DNA of 12,647 bases from Clostridia bacterium (GCA_017435185.1 JAFSFN010000152.1:1-12647), one strand, 5' to 3'. Shown: positions 1-7,507, numbered from the stretch's first letter. Numbers and translations are program-made. Notes: generated by a model from the sequence alone, not told the origin.

Positions 1-1
1 C

Positions 2-1318
2 GTTTCAAGCATTGAGAAAGCTGTTTCAAAAATAAAGATACTGCTGTCTTCAAGTTCGCAAACTCCTTTTATCATGAGAACAGAGCAGGGTGCAATTGCA
101 CTTTCAAATATAAGTGTGACCGATGGTTCAATGACATTCAAAGGGATAACAGCTCCTTCGTCGATTACGATCACTTCAAGCGGTTCGCTTATGCAGGGTT
201 CATCTGCAAAAACGGCGGTTGATTTTGTTGCACAGCCTGTCTGTACAGATGGTGTTTATTGCGAAGCCGATATAAAATGGTATGTGAATGGCGAGTTGGG
301 CGGCAGTGGCCTTAAATATAGCTATACGCCTCCCAATGTCAACGGAACTTATGCCGTTACCGCAAAAAGCGGTGGTATCGTAAGCAATGAGATAATAATA
401 AGTGTAGGTCAGCTCTATCTTCCCGAGGCGCCGGAGAAAGAACATGACGGCCAGCAGTTTGTCGGTTATCATGTCAATGTGTCGGGCAATTCAATGCTTC
501 TTGAAGCAGGCTCACCTTTCATGGGCAATGCAAATGAACTCAAAGAGATAGAACCTGTATGGCTGTCTTTTGAAATGGCAGACGGTGCGGCGGTAAGAAT
601 GACCGCTCCTGCAGGGCTCAGATTTACGACAAAAGTAAAATATGACGAATATTCTGCGCTCGTTGCGGCCGCAGGTCTTTCAAATGTGAGCTTCGGCACG
701 ATAATTGCTCCTGCCGACTATATAGGTTACGGCAGAAATATAGAAGAACTGACGCTTGAAGCACTTGCAGAATGGGGAGGAGCCTATCTCAAGATACCCA
801 GCACAAGATGGTATGACAGCGATTATTCGGTTAACGACGGTTATTACACATATACAGGAGTTATATGGAATGTTCTGAGCTCAAACTATAACAGACCGTT
901 TTCCGGAAGAGGATATGTTTGCGTAACATATTCTGACGGAACGGTGAAGAATTTCTATACTCCGCATGATGAAAACAACAACTCCAGAGCCGTATGTGAT
1001 GTTGCATATGCGGCACTTACCGACAGTACTGCTCCGTATACTGAGCAGCAACGCAGTGTTATGAAGACTTTTGTTGATGGTGTCGTTAATATAACTGCAG
1101 ACGGACAGCCTGCTTGGACTGGCAACAGCGGTTATGAATCTCCTTATGTTGCAGATCAGCTCATAACAACAGAAGTCATATCAGTAATAGTGTCTCCAAA
1201 AAGCGGATATTCATGGAATGCTTCTGATGTGCGTGCAGTAACATATGACGGAGTGCGCCTGATGCCTCAACAATATGAGGTGAGCGGTAATGATATTGTT
1301 ATAACCATAGAAAGATAA
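2..1318 (+). CDS. Large secreted/cell-surface protein, C-terminal part (5' end outside window)
   Basis: The reading frame is open from base 2 with no stop, so the ATG at 74 is internal and the true start lies off the left edge. What is visible is low in cysteine and rich in Ser, Thr, Gly, Asn and Tyr, as in extracellular beta-sheet proteins. Numbered from the ATG at 74, residues ~27-112 look like an Ig-like module (a Trp-Tyr-Val core, then SYTPPNVNGTYAVTA). Residues ~130-345 contain a block around APAGLRFTTKV, a pattern I associate with clostridial surface proteins of unknown function. The last ~50 residues (SGYSWNASDVRAVTYDGV onward) resemble a small X2-like beta module. There is no LPXTG sorting signal, no C-terminal membrane anchor and no dockerin repeat in this part. 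Only 39 bases without a terminator separate it from the next gene. The function is not recognisable; a surface, adhesion or polysaccharide-binding role is inferred. Confidence 0.7.
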   Translation, partial: VSSIEKAVSKIKILLSSSSQTPFIMRTEQGAIALSNISVTDGSMTFKGITAPSSITITSSGSLMQGSSAKTAVDFVAQPVCTDGVYCEADIKWYVNGELGGSGLKYSYTPPNVNGTYAVTAKSGGIVSNEIIISVGQLYLPEAPEKEHDGQQFVGYHVNVSGNSMLLEAGSPFMGNANELKEIEPVWLSFEMADGAAVRMTAPAGLRFTTKVKYDEYSALVAAAGLSNVSFGTIIAPADYIGYGRNIEELTLEALAEWGGAYLKIPSTRWYDSDYSVNDGYYTYTGVIWNVLSSNYNRPFSGRGYVCVTYSDGTVKNFYTPHDENNNSRAVCDVAYAALTDSTAPYTEQQRSVMKTFVDGVVNITADGQPAWTGNSGYESPYVADQLITTEVISVIVSPKSGYSWNASDVRAVTYDGVRLMPQQYEVSGNDIVITIER

Positions 1319-1357
1319 AAACTCTGTTTAGTCGGGAATAGGGGAAGCTTTTTACCA

Positions 1358-2644
1358 ATGAAGAAATTTAAGTGCGTTATATGGTCTACAGCTATATTGC
1401 TTTTGGGAAGCATAATGGGCTTTTTGCTTTTATGTGGTGTGTTTCTTCTGCCGACTGAGCCGATGTTTGAAAATGCAAAGCAGTCGTCTGATATATTTGT
1501 CAATTCGGAAGAATATCCCTATCTCATAGACGGATATAAAAGCTCAATACTTGATATTTTCACGGATTCTCTCATGATAAATCATGCCGTGATATCTACG
1601 GATGCGAATATTATCGAAAGTGTTGTTAATGTATATCATACAAATGACGATGATACGAATCCTGTAAATTCGCTCGTAAAGTATCTTGAAAGTGGCGAAT
1701 ATGAGAAGTTATCGTCATATGAACGTTATTGGCATGGCTATCTTGTCACACTAAAGCCCATGCTTCTTTTGTTCGATTACGGTCAGATACGCCTTATAAA
1801 TCTTGCGTTTTTTGCAATGCTGGGTGTTATAATGTTTATGCTCATGTGGAAGAAAGCGAGCCTTAAATATGCGATTGGCTTGCTTGTGTCCGTGATGTTC
1901 ACAATGCCTCTTGCAATACCGTTTTCGCTACAGTTCTGCACAATTATGTATATTACGCTCCTTGCTGTCATTACAATGCTTGTTTTCCATGAAAAGTTTG
2001 CAAAGGGGCAGGGGTACATCTATTTCTTCCTTATAGTCGGTATGGTAACGAGCTATATGGATTATCTTACATATCCCCTTGCGGCCCTCGGCATTCCGAT
2101 GGTAGTTTTGATTTTGCTCTCGGATAAAGAAACGTTAAAGCAAAAATTCATAAAAATAATAGGATTGTCCGCTTGCTTCGGCGTAGGCTACTTGGGAATG
2201 TGGGCTTTGAAATGGATAATAGGTGGTTTGCTTACAGGAAGTGATGTAATAGGAAATGCTGTCAGCAATATTGCCTTGAGAACATCTTCGGATGTGGATG
2301 CGACAGCTATAACATTCTTTGATGTCGTAGCCAAAAATTTCAGCATGATGAGCAATATGCCGTTTGTCGTACTTGCGACGGTAAGTATAGCTGTTCAGAC
2401 AGTGCTTATTGCAATAAAGCGTATACCTACGAAAGAGGCGGTAAAAGAAGCCGCACCTTTCATGCTTATTGCATGTATGCCTTTTGCGTGGCAGTTTGTT
2501 ACGGCGAATCATTCTTACATACACGCATGGTTTACTTTCAGGGTATATTGGATAACTGCGTTTGCGTGCATGGCCATGCTGTCTGTGTGTTTTCAAATTA
2601 AAAATTCAAAAGTGCGAGTTATAGATAAAATAATCAAAAAATAG
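1358..2644 (+). CDS. Polytopic membrane protein, possible GT-C-type glycosyltransferase
   Basis: 428 residues. A first membrane segment at ~7-31 is followed by a ~110-residue extracytoplasmic stretch and then about eight or nine hydrophobic segments (roughly 143-164, 168-190, 192-210, 219-236, 238-255, 266-290, 334-353, 366-383, 396-413). Two polar motifs sit at membrane borders: ERYWHGY at ~122-128, just before the second segment, and NHSYIHAWFTFR at ~384-395, before the last. One large first loop followed by many helices is typical of GT-C glycosyltransferases, which move sugars from polyprenyl-phosphate carriers on the outer face of the membrane. The gene sits 15 bases before a GT2 enzyme of the type that makes such carriers, which supports this role. 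No canonical GT-C DxD is obvious in the first loop, so the function is inference. The start is preceded by AGGGGA at 1340-1345, rather far (12 bases) from the ATG. Alternatives are a polysaccharide polymerase or an uncharacterised membrane protein. Confidence 0.85.
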   Translation: MKKFKCVIWSTAILLLGSIMGFLLLCGVFLLPTEPMFENAKQSSDIFVNSEEYPYLIDGYKSSILDIFTDSLMINHAVISTDANIIESVVNVYHTNDDDTNPVNSLVKYLESGEYEKLSSYERYWHGYLVTLKPMLLLFDYGQIRLINLAFFAMLGVIMFMLMWKKASLKYAIGLLVSVMFTMPLAIPFSLQFCTIMYITLLAVITMLVFHEKFAKGQGYIYFFLIVGMVTSYMDYLTYPLAALGIPMVVLILLSDKETLKQKFIKIIGLSACFGVGYLGMWALKWIIGGLLTGSDVIGNAVSNIALRTSSDVDATAITFFDVVAKNFSMMSNMPFVVLATVSIAVQTVLIAIKRIPTKEAVKEAAPFMLIACMPFAWQFVTANHSYIHAWFTFRVYWITAFACMAMLSVCFQIKNSKVRVIDKIIKK

Positions 2645-2659
2645 TGGGGGACAGCACAA

Positions 2660-3589
2660 ATGATAGCAGTTCTTATTCCATGTTACAACGAAGCAAAGAC
2701 TATAGAAAAAGTTGTGTCCGACTTCAAAAAGGTGTTGCCCGAATCGGTTATCTATGTTTATGATAACAACTCAACCGACGGCACCGATGAGATAGCAAGA
2801 GCAGCCGGTGCTATTGTAAAGTATGAGTACAGGCAGGGCAAAGGTAATGTAATCCGTTCCATGTTCAGGGACATAGAGGCAGATTGCTATATAATGACGG
2901 ACGGTGATGATACATATCCTGCGGAATATGCAAGACAAATGGCGGAGCTTGTGCTTGAAAAGAATGCGGACATGGTCGTTGGCGACCGTTTGACGGCAAC
3001 TTACTTTACCGAAAACAAAAGGGCTTTCCATAATACCGGAAATAAATTGGTGAGAAAACTCGTAAATCTTATATTCAAAGGGAATATTACCGATATAATG
3101 ACGGGATATCGTGCTTTTTCGCCCATGTTCGTAAAGTCTTTCCCCATACAGTCAAAAGGTTTTGAGATAGAGACCGAGATGACCATACATGCACTTGACA
3201 AGAACTTCCATGTTGTATCATTGCCCGTAGATTATAGAGACAGACCTGCAGGAAGCGTTTCAAAACTCAATACGGTATCGGACGGAATAAAAGTTCTTAA
3301 AAAGATAGTCAGACTTTTTAAGGATTACAAACCGCTTGCGTTTTTCGGAATAGTCTCGTTGTTGTTTGCCTTGGCGGGAATAGGCTTGTTTATTCCCATA
3401 CTTATAGAATTTTTCAAAACGGGTTTGGTGCCCAAAATGCCGACATTGCTGGGTGCAAGTGTATTTGTGATAATTTCAATGCTCTCGCTTGTTTGCGGCC
3501 TGGTGCTTGATACAGTGGCAAAGAAGCAAAGAGACCAGTTTGAAATAGAGATGAATATAATAAAAATGTTGCTTAAAAAGCATAATTAA
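2660..3589 (+). CDS. Family 2 glycosyltransferase, DPM1/GtrB-like, with two C-terminal membrane helices
   Basis: 309 residues. The GT-A fold occupies ~1-215: IPCYNEAKTIEKVV at 6-19, the nucleotide-sugar region YVYDNNSTDGT at 32-42, the metal-binding acidic motif TDGDDTYP at 80-87, GDRL at 108-111, and a segment around DIMTGYRAF (145-153) typical of polyprenyl-phosphate sugar transferases. Two membrane helices follow at ~226-249 and ~261-285, then a short basic tail, as in GtrB-like enzymes. Family members transfer a sugar from a nucleotide donor to a polyprenyl phosphate on the cytoplasmic face; the sugar cannot be told from sequence. A G-rich ribosome binding site (GTGGGGGA) lies a few bases upstream of the ATG. 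The 15-base gap to the preceding gene implies co-transcription, and the pair may feed a surface glycosylation step. The stop codon is part of a terminator hairpin. The family is certain; acceptor and substrate are not. Confidence 0.93.
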   Translation: MIAVLIPCYNEAKTIEKVVSDFKKVLPESVIYVYDNNSTDGTDEIARAAGAIVKYEYRQGKGNVIRSMFRDIEADCYIMTDGDDTYPAEYARQMAELVLEKNADMVVGDRLTATYFTENKRAFHNTGNKLVRKLVNLIFKGNITDIMTGYRAFSPMFVKSFPIQSKGFEIETEMTIHALDKNFHVVSLPVDYRDRPAGSVSKLNTVSDGIKVLKKIVRLFKDYKPLAFFGIVSLLFALAGIGLFIPILIEFFKTGLVPKMPTLLGASVFVIISMLSLVCGLVLDTVAKKQRDQFEIEMNIIKMLLKKHN

Positions 3590-3616
3590 AAGTGCCGAAA
3601 GGCACTTTTGATTTTC
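3588..3616 (+). terminator. Intrinsic terminator closing the surface/glycosyltransferase run
   Basis: A perfect 9-bp stem, AAAAGTGCC (3588-3596) with GGCACTTTT (3601-3609), closes a GAAA tetraloop (a GNRA loop) and runs into a broken T tract, TTTTGATTTT. The left arm starts on the last two bases of the glycosyltransferase stop codon. No second gene depends on read-through, and the next strong ribosome binding site belongs to pckA. Confidence 0.85.
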
Positions 3617-3663
3617 AAATGAGGAAACTATGTGAAAAAAATAGCAATATATGAAATAATAGC

Positions 3664-3692
3664 TTGTATACAAGGCGTTTTTATGGTATAAA
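3664..3692 (+). promoter_or_regulatory. Candidate sigma-A promoter for pckA-tadA
   Basis: TTGTAT at 3664-3669 and TATAAA at 3687-3692 are separated by 17 bases. Transcription would start near 3699 and give a leader of about 55 bases. A second possibility is TTGGAA followed 16 bases later by TATACT nearer the gene, but that leaves hardly any leader before the Shine-Dalgarno. Sequence alone cannot decide between the two. Confidence 0.45.
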
Positions 3693-3739
3693 CATAGTGG
3701 GTGAATTGGAACTTTCTAAGTTTACTATATACTATATTA

Positions 3740-3745
3740 AAGGAG
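3740..3745 (+). promoter_or_regulatory. Ribosome binding site fixing the pckA start
   Basis: AAGGAG sits 8 bases before the ATG at 3754. The longer reading, from the TTG at 3664, has no such site and adds 30 residues with no resemblance to the family, so 3754 is the start. Confidence 0.85.
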
Positions 3746-3753
3746 AGAAAGAA

Positions 3754-5325
3754 ATGAAAGATTACGTTGAATCACTCGGAATTATTGCTCCGAAGGCTGT
3801 TTATCGCAACCTTACTCCCGCTCAGTTGACGGAGAAGGCTGTTGAACGCGGCGAAGGCACATTGTCCCTCACAGGCGCACTTGTTGTAACAACAGGTAAG
3901 TACACAGGTCGTTCGCCTGAAGACCGTTATGTTGTTGATGCTCCCTCCGTTCATGACGATATCGATTGGGGCAAAATTAATGTACCCATCAGCGAAGAAA
4001 AGTTCGACAAGATATATAACCGTATGATGGCTTATTTGCAGGGCCGCGAAATCTTTATTTTTGATGGTTTTGCAGGTGCAGACGAGCAGTATCATTTGCC
4101 CGTTCGTGTTGTTAACGAGCTTGCAAGCCAGAATATGTTCATTCATCAGCTTCTCGTTCGTCCCACAGCAGAACAGCTCGAATCTTTTGTTCCCGGTTTC
4201 ACTATCATCGTAGCACCCGGCTTCAAGTGCATCCCCGAAGTAGACGGCGTACACAGCGAAGCTGCTATCATCGTTAACTTTGCAAAGCGTATGGTAATCA
4301 TCGCAGGCAGTCGTTATGCAGGTGAAATCAAGAAGTCCGTATTCTCCGTAATGAACTATCTCCTTCCCAAGCAGGGCGTATTTTCCATGCACTGCTCCGC
4401 CAATGTTGGCGCAGAAGGCGATGTAGCTTTGTTCTTCGGCCTTTCAGGCACAGGCAAAACAACACTTTCAGCAGACCCCGCTCGTAAGCTCATCGGTGAT
4501 GACGAGCATGGTTGGGGCCCCAACGGCGTATTCAACATCGAAGGCGGCTGCTATGCAAAGTGCATCAACCTCACACATGAGAACGAGCCCCAGATTTGGG
4601 AAGCTATTAAGTTCGGTTCCTTGGTAGAAAACGTTGTTATGGATCCCGAAACTCGCGAGTTTGACTTCAACGACGGTTCGCTCACAGAGAATACACGCGT
4701 TGGTTATCCCGTTGAATATATCCCCAACTGCGTTATCCCCGGTGTTGCAGGTCATCCCAGCACAGTCGTATTCCTCACAGCTGACGCATTCGGCGTATTG
4801 CCTCCCGTTTCAAAGCTCAATCAGGATCAGGCAATGTACCACTTTGTTTCCGGTTATACATCCAAGCTCGCAGGTACAGAGCGTGGCATCGTAGAACCTC
4901 AGACAACATTCTCAACATGCTTCGGCGCTCCTTTCCTTCCCTTGCATCCCTCGGTATATGCTGAGATGCTCGGTGAAAGAATCGAGAAGTACAATGCAAA
5001 TGTTTACCTTATCAACACAGGTTGGGCAGGCGGCAAGTACGGCGTTGGTAGCCGCATGAAGCTCCGTTACACACGCGCAATGGTAACAGCAGCTCTTAAC
5101 GGTGAGTTGGAGAAGAGCGAGTTTGAACTCGATCCCATCTTCAATGTCATGGTTCCCAAGACATGCCCCAATGTTCCCGATGAATTCCTCAGCCAGAGAG
5201 CAATGTGGAATAACGATGCTGAATACGAAGCAACAGCTAAGGACTTGGCAGCAAGATTTGTCGCAAACTTCAAGAAGTACGACAATATGCCTCAGAACAT
5301 CGTCGATGCAGGCCCGAAAGCGTAA
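3754..5325 (+). CDS. pckA: Phosphoenolpyruvate carboxykinase (ATP)
   Basis: 523 residues, the normal length for the ATP-type enzyme (EC 4.1.1.49), which interconverts oxaloacetate + ATP and PEP + CO2 + ADP in the cytoplasm. GKYTGRSPEDRYVVD near the N-terminus carries the substrate-binding Arg. The kinase-1a P-loop GLSGTGKTT is at 229-237 with its Lys at 235, and the metal-binding kinase-2 motif GDDEHGWG begins at 248. MHCSANVG and NTRVGYPVEYIPN are also typical. In gut anaerobes this enzyme often runs toward oxaloacetate, conserving ATP during CO2 fixation; which direction applies here cannot be read from sequence. Codon choice (CGT, ATC, CTC and CCC dominate) differs from the ATA/AGA-rich genes before it and suggests high expression. 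tadA begins inside its 3' end. Confidence 0.98.
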   Translation: MKDYVESLGIIAPKAVYRNLTPAQLTEKAVERGEGTLSLTGALVVTTGKYTGRSPEDRYVVDAPSVHDDIDWGKINVPISEEKFDKIYNRMMAYLQGREIFIFDGFAGADEQYHLPVRVVNELASQNMFIHQLLVRPTAEQLESFVPGFTIIVAPGFKCIPEVDGVHSEAAIIVNFAKRMVIIAGSRYAGEIKKSVFSVMNYLLPKQGVFSMHCSANVGAEGDVALFFGLSGTGKTTLSADPARKLIGDDEHGWGPNGVFNIEGGCYAKCINLTHENEPQIWEAIKFGSLVENVVMDPETREFDFNDGSLTENTRVGYPVEYIPNCVIPGVAGHPSTVVFLTADAFGVLPPVSKLNQDQAMYHFVSGYTSKLAGTERGIVEPQTTFSTCFGAPFLPLHPSVYAEMLGERIEKYNANVYLINTGWAGGKYGVGSRMKLRYTRAMVTAALNGELEKSEFELDPIFNVMVPKTCPNVPDEFLSQRAMWNNDAEYEATAKDLAARFVANFKKYDNMPQNIVDAGPKA

Positions 5326-5770
5326 TTCAGATTATTATATGCAAGCTGCGCTTAACGAAGCGCAGCTTGCTTTTGCTATGGACGAAGTTCCTGTCGGAGC
5401 AGTAATTGAGTATAAGGGTGAGATAATTGCTGCAGCGCATAATCTTGTGGAAAGCACGCAGGATGCAATGGCTCATGCCGAAATACTGGCCATGCGTGAA
5501 GCATCAAGGCGCATGGAGTCGTGGCGATTGCAGGATTGTACGCTGTATGTGACGCTTGAACCCTGCGCAATGTGTGCAGGCGCAGCGGTAAACTGTCGCT
5601 TGAAGCGTATTGTGTTCGGAGCATTTGACGAAAAATACGGTGCTTGCGGCAGTGCAATTGATTTGACTGATGGGCTTCTTGCAAATCGAATAGAGGTGAT
5701 AGGCTCAGTTATGGAAGCTGAATGTTCCAAGCTCCTCAGTGAGTATTTTAAGAAAAAAAGAGGGAAATAA
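5306..5770 (+). CDS. tadA: tRNA-specific adenosine deaminase TadA
   Basis: 154 residues from the ATG at 5306, matching the usual ~155-165. TadA deaminates the wobble adenosine (A34) of tRNA-Arg(ACG) to inosine. The zinc-dependent deaminase core is complete: HAE at 57-59 (His ligand, catalytic Glu) and PCAMC at 86-90 (two Cys ligands), with EVPVGAV at ~27-33, HNLVES at ~45-50 and WRLQDCTLYVTLEP also typical. The ATG at 5306 overlaps pckA by 20 bases and gives an N-terminal length like that of E. coli and B. subtilis TadA. The alternative ATG at 5339, just after the pckA stop, would cut off the residues before the first helix. Neither start has a good Shine-Dalgarno, which suggests translational coupling to pckA. 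The frame stays open upstream within pckA, but that part is not TadA-like. Confidence 0.95.
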   Translation: MQARKRNSDYYMQAALNEAQLAFAMDEVPVGAVIEYKGEIIAAAHNLVESTQDAMAHAEILAMREASRRMESWRLQDCTLYVTLEPCAMCAGAAVNCRLKRIVFGAFDEKYGACGSAIDLTDGLLANRIEVIGSVMEAECSKLLSEYFKKKRGK

Positions 5771-5814
5771 GGAAAGTAACGATTTAGTTCACAAAAACAC
5801 AACAGCTTGTACAC

Positions 5815-5845
5815 TTGACCGTCTAACTCCGGACACAATTATATT
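5815..5845 (+). promoter_or_regulatory. Promoter-like pair in the tadA-gdhA gap
   Basis: TTGACC at 5815-5820 is followed by TATATT at 5840-5845 (19-base spacing) or TTATAT at 5839-5844 (18-base spacing). A Shine-Dalgarno-like AAAGGAG follows at 5864-5870 and an ATG at 5873. No recognisable gene follows on this strand. The other intergenic bases between tadA and gdhA (5771-5990) show only the terminator described below. Confidence 0.3.
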
Positions 5846-5931
5846 TTAGAATTATAACTGTCGAAAGGAGAGATGCTAAAGAGACAAAAGTTCCTTTTTG
5901 GTTTTAATTTGATTTCCCTCCCCCAAAAACA

Positions 5932-5971
5932 GAAAAAAATGATGCCGGTTCGTTTCCCCCGAACCGGCATC
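5932..5971 (-). terminator. Intrinsic terminator of gdhA, probably bidirectional
   Basis: A perfect 12-bp stem, GATGCCGGTTCG (5941-5952) with CGAACCGGCATC (5960-5971), surrounds a 7-base loop. On the minus strand it runs straight into a T tract (the A run at 5933-5939). On the plus strand it is followed by TTTTGCGTTTT, so it can also stop transcripts from pckA-tadA. Confidence 0.9.
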
Positions 5972-5990
5972 GCCCTTTTGCGTTTTATTA

Positions 5991-7337
5991 TTATACAAGA
6001 CCTTGTGCTATCATAGCGTCGGCTACCTTTTTGAAACCGGCGATATTTGCGCCTGCGACAAGGTCGTAGCCAAGGCCGTATTCTTCGGCGGCTTCAACGG
6101 AAGCCGCGTGGATATTGCTCATGATAGTCTTGAGTTTGGCATCAACTTCTTCTGCTGTCCAGCTCAAACGCTCGCTGTTCTGACTCATTTCAAGACCCGA
6201 AACTGCAACGCCGCCTGCGTTGACTGCTTTGCTGGGTGCGACTATCATGCCGGATTCACGAAGGAATGCAAGAGCTTCGTTCGTGGTGGGCATATTTGCA
6301 ACTTCGATATAATATTTTGTGCCGTTTGCGGCGATAGCCTTTGCTTCTTCCATGCCGATCTCATTCTGGTAAGCGCAGGGCATGCAGATATCGAACTTGC
6401 GGCCCCAGGGCTTCTGGCCGGGGAAGAATTCAACACCGAACTTATCGGCATAGTCTTGAACACGATTGCGGTTTGAAGCACGCATTTCAAGCATATATTC
6501 AATCTTTTCGGGAGTTGTAACACCGTCGGGATCGTAAATATAGCCGTCAGGACCTGCTAAAGTTACGACCTTTGCGCCGAGCTCTGCGACTTTCTTTGCA
6601 ACACCCCAGGAAACATTGCCGAAACCGGAAATGCCGACTATCTTGCCCTTGATGCTGTCATTATTGTGCTTCAATACTTCTTCAAGATAGTAAACTGCGC
6701 CATAACCCGTAGCTTCGGGACGAATAAGGCTTCCGCCGTAGGAAATGCCCTTGCCTGTCAAAGTGCCGTTTTCAAACTGGCCTCTTATACGCTTATACTG
6801 GCCGAAGAGATAACCTATTTCACGACCGCCGACACCGATATCGCCTGCAGGAACATCAGTATTGGGTCCGATATGTCTGTAAAGCTCGGTCATGAAAGCC
6901 TGGCAAAAACGCATGATTTCAGAATCACTCTTGCCCGAGGGGTCAAAGTCGGAGCCGCCTTTACCGCCGCCCATGGGAAGGGAGGTGAGGGAGTTTTTGA
7001 ATGTTTGCTCAAAGCCGAGGAACTTTATGACCGAAAGGTTCACATGGGGAGCAAAACGCAGACCGCCCTTGTAGGGACCTATGGCACTGTTGAACTGAAC
7101 GCGATAACCGCGGTTGACATGGGGAACATTGTTGTCATCTGCCCAAACAACACGGAACGAAATAACACGTTCGGGTTCTACCATGCGCTCAAGTAATGCC
7201 ATTTTTTCATATTCGGGGTGCTGAGCTATGACGGGTTCAAGTGAAGACAAAACTTCTTCTACCGTCTGCAAAAATTCTTTTTGGTCGGGGTCGCGCTTTG
7301 CGACTTTTTCGATAACTGATTGAATGTAGCTGTTCAT
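5991..7337 (-). CDS. gdhA: Glutamate dehydrogenase, hexameric NADP-type family
   Basis: 448 residues, typical of the hexameric ~450-residue class. It catalyses reductive amination of 2-oxoglutarate with ammonium to glutamate, or the reverse. GPYKGGLRF (88-96) binds substrate, PMGGGKGG (121-128) carries the catalytic Lys at 126, and DVPAGDIGVG (161-170) carries the catalytic Asp at 166. The dinucleotide fold shows GISGFGNVSWG at 235-245. Length and overall similarity favour NADPH and a biosynthetic role, but cofactor choice is not proven by sequence. The start is the ATG at 7337, with AGGAGA 6 bases upstream. A longer open frame reaches 7475, but those 46 residues are hydrophobic noise lying over the promoter. 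It has its own promoter and terminator and lies downstream of glnN on the same strand. It converges with tadA. Confidence 0.97.
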   Translation of the reverse strand: MNSYIQSVIEKVAKRDPDQKEFLQTVEEVLSSLEPVIAQHPEYEKMALLERMVEPERVISFRVVWADDNNVPHVNRGYRVQFNSAIGPYKGGLRFAPHVNLSVIKFLGFEQTFKNSLTSLPMGGGKGGSDFDPSGKSDSEIMRFCQAFMTELYRHIGPNTDVPAGDIGVGGREIGYLFGQYKRIRGQFENGTLTGKGISYGGSLIRPEATGYGAVYYLEEVLKHNNDSIKGKIVGISGFGNVSWGVAKKVAELGAKVVTLAGPDGYIYDPDGVTTPEKIEYMLEMRASNRNRVQDYADKFGVEFFPGQKPWGRKFDICMPCAYQNEIGMEEAKAIAANGTKYYIEVANMPTTNEALAFLRESGMIVAPSKAVNAGGVAVSGLEMSQNSERLSWTAEEVDAKLKTIMSNIHAASVEAAEEYGLGYDLVAGANIAGFKKVADAMIAQGLV

Positions 7338-7343
7338 AATATA

Positions 7344-7349
7344 TCTCCT
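7344..7349 (-). promoter_or_regulatory. Ribosome binding site fixing the gdhA start
   Basis: AGGAGA on the minus strand lies 6 bases before the ATG whose first base is 7337. It rules out the longer open reading that continues upstream to 7475. Confidence 0.85.
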
Positions 7350-7380
7350 AAAAAATTTAGTCTGAAATAACATTGAACTA

Positions 7381-7409
7381 ATAATAGTATATTCAGCAGG
7401 CAAAATCAA
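7381..7409 (-). promoter_or_regulatory. Promoter of gdhA
   Basis: On the minus strand, TTGATT (7404-7409) and TATTAT (7381-7386) are separated by exactly 17 bases. Transcription would begin near 7374, leaving a leader of about 37 bases before the ATG. No clear operator or leader hairpin was seen. Confidence 0.65.
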
Positions 7410-7472
7410 GGGTAAAACAACAAAAAATGCAAGTTTCGGGATTAGAAGTTGCAAAAAAAGCAGGTTTCCAAG

Positions 7473-7507
7473 CAAAAAGTCACGCAGACCGAAAGGAAAG
7501 CGTGACT
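7473..7507 (-). terminator. Intrinsic terminator of glnN
   Basis: An 8-bp stem is formed by AGTCACGC (7478-7485) and GCGTGACT (7500-7507). The enclosed bases can add an inner CC/GG pair around a GAAA loop across a symmetric 3-by-3 internal loop. On the minus strand the stem is followed at once by TTTTT. It lies 28 bases beyond the glnN stop and separates glnN from the gdhA promoter. Confidence 0.8.

Noticed and set aside
3664..3753. N-terminal extension of pckA from a TTG
   Set aside because: It adds 30 residues unlike any PEP carboxykinase, lacks a Shine-Dalgarno and covers the promoter. AAGGAG before 3754 gives a normal-length enzyme.
3772..4392. Long minus-strand frame opposite pckA
   Set aside because: It is antisense to a confirmed gene, Cys-rich with no family resemblance and no ribosome binding site.
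5102..5305. Long N-terminal extension of tadA inside pckA
   Set aside because: This is the shadow frame of pckA. TadA similarity begins only at about 5320-5340.
5771..5940. SRP (4.5S/6S-like) RNA gene downstream of tadA
   Set aside because: This neighbourhood is common in Bacillota, so I looked for the conserved domain IV hairpin with its GGAA-type loop and found none on either strand.
7338..7475. N-terminal extension of gdhA
   Set aside because: The 46 extra residues are low-complexity hydrophobic sequence over the gdhA promoter and part of the glnN terminator. AGGAGA before 7337 marks the true start.
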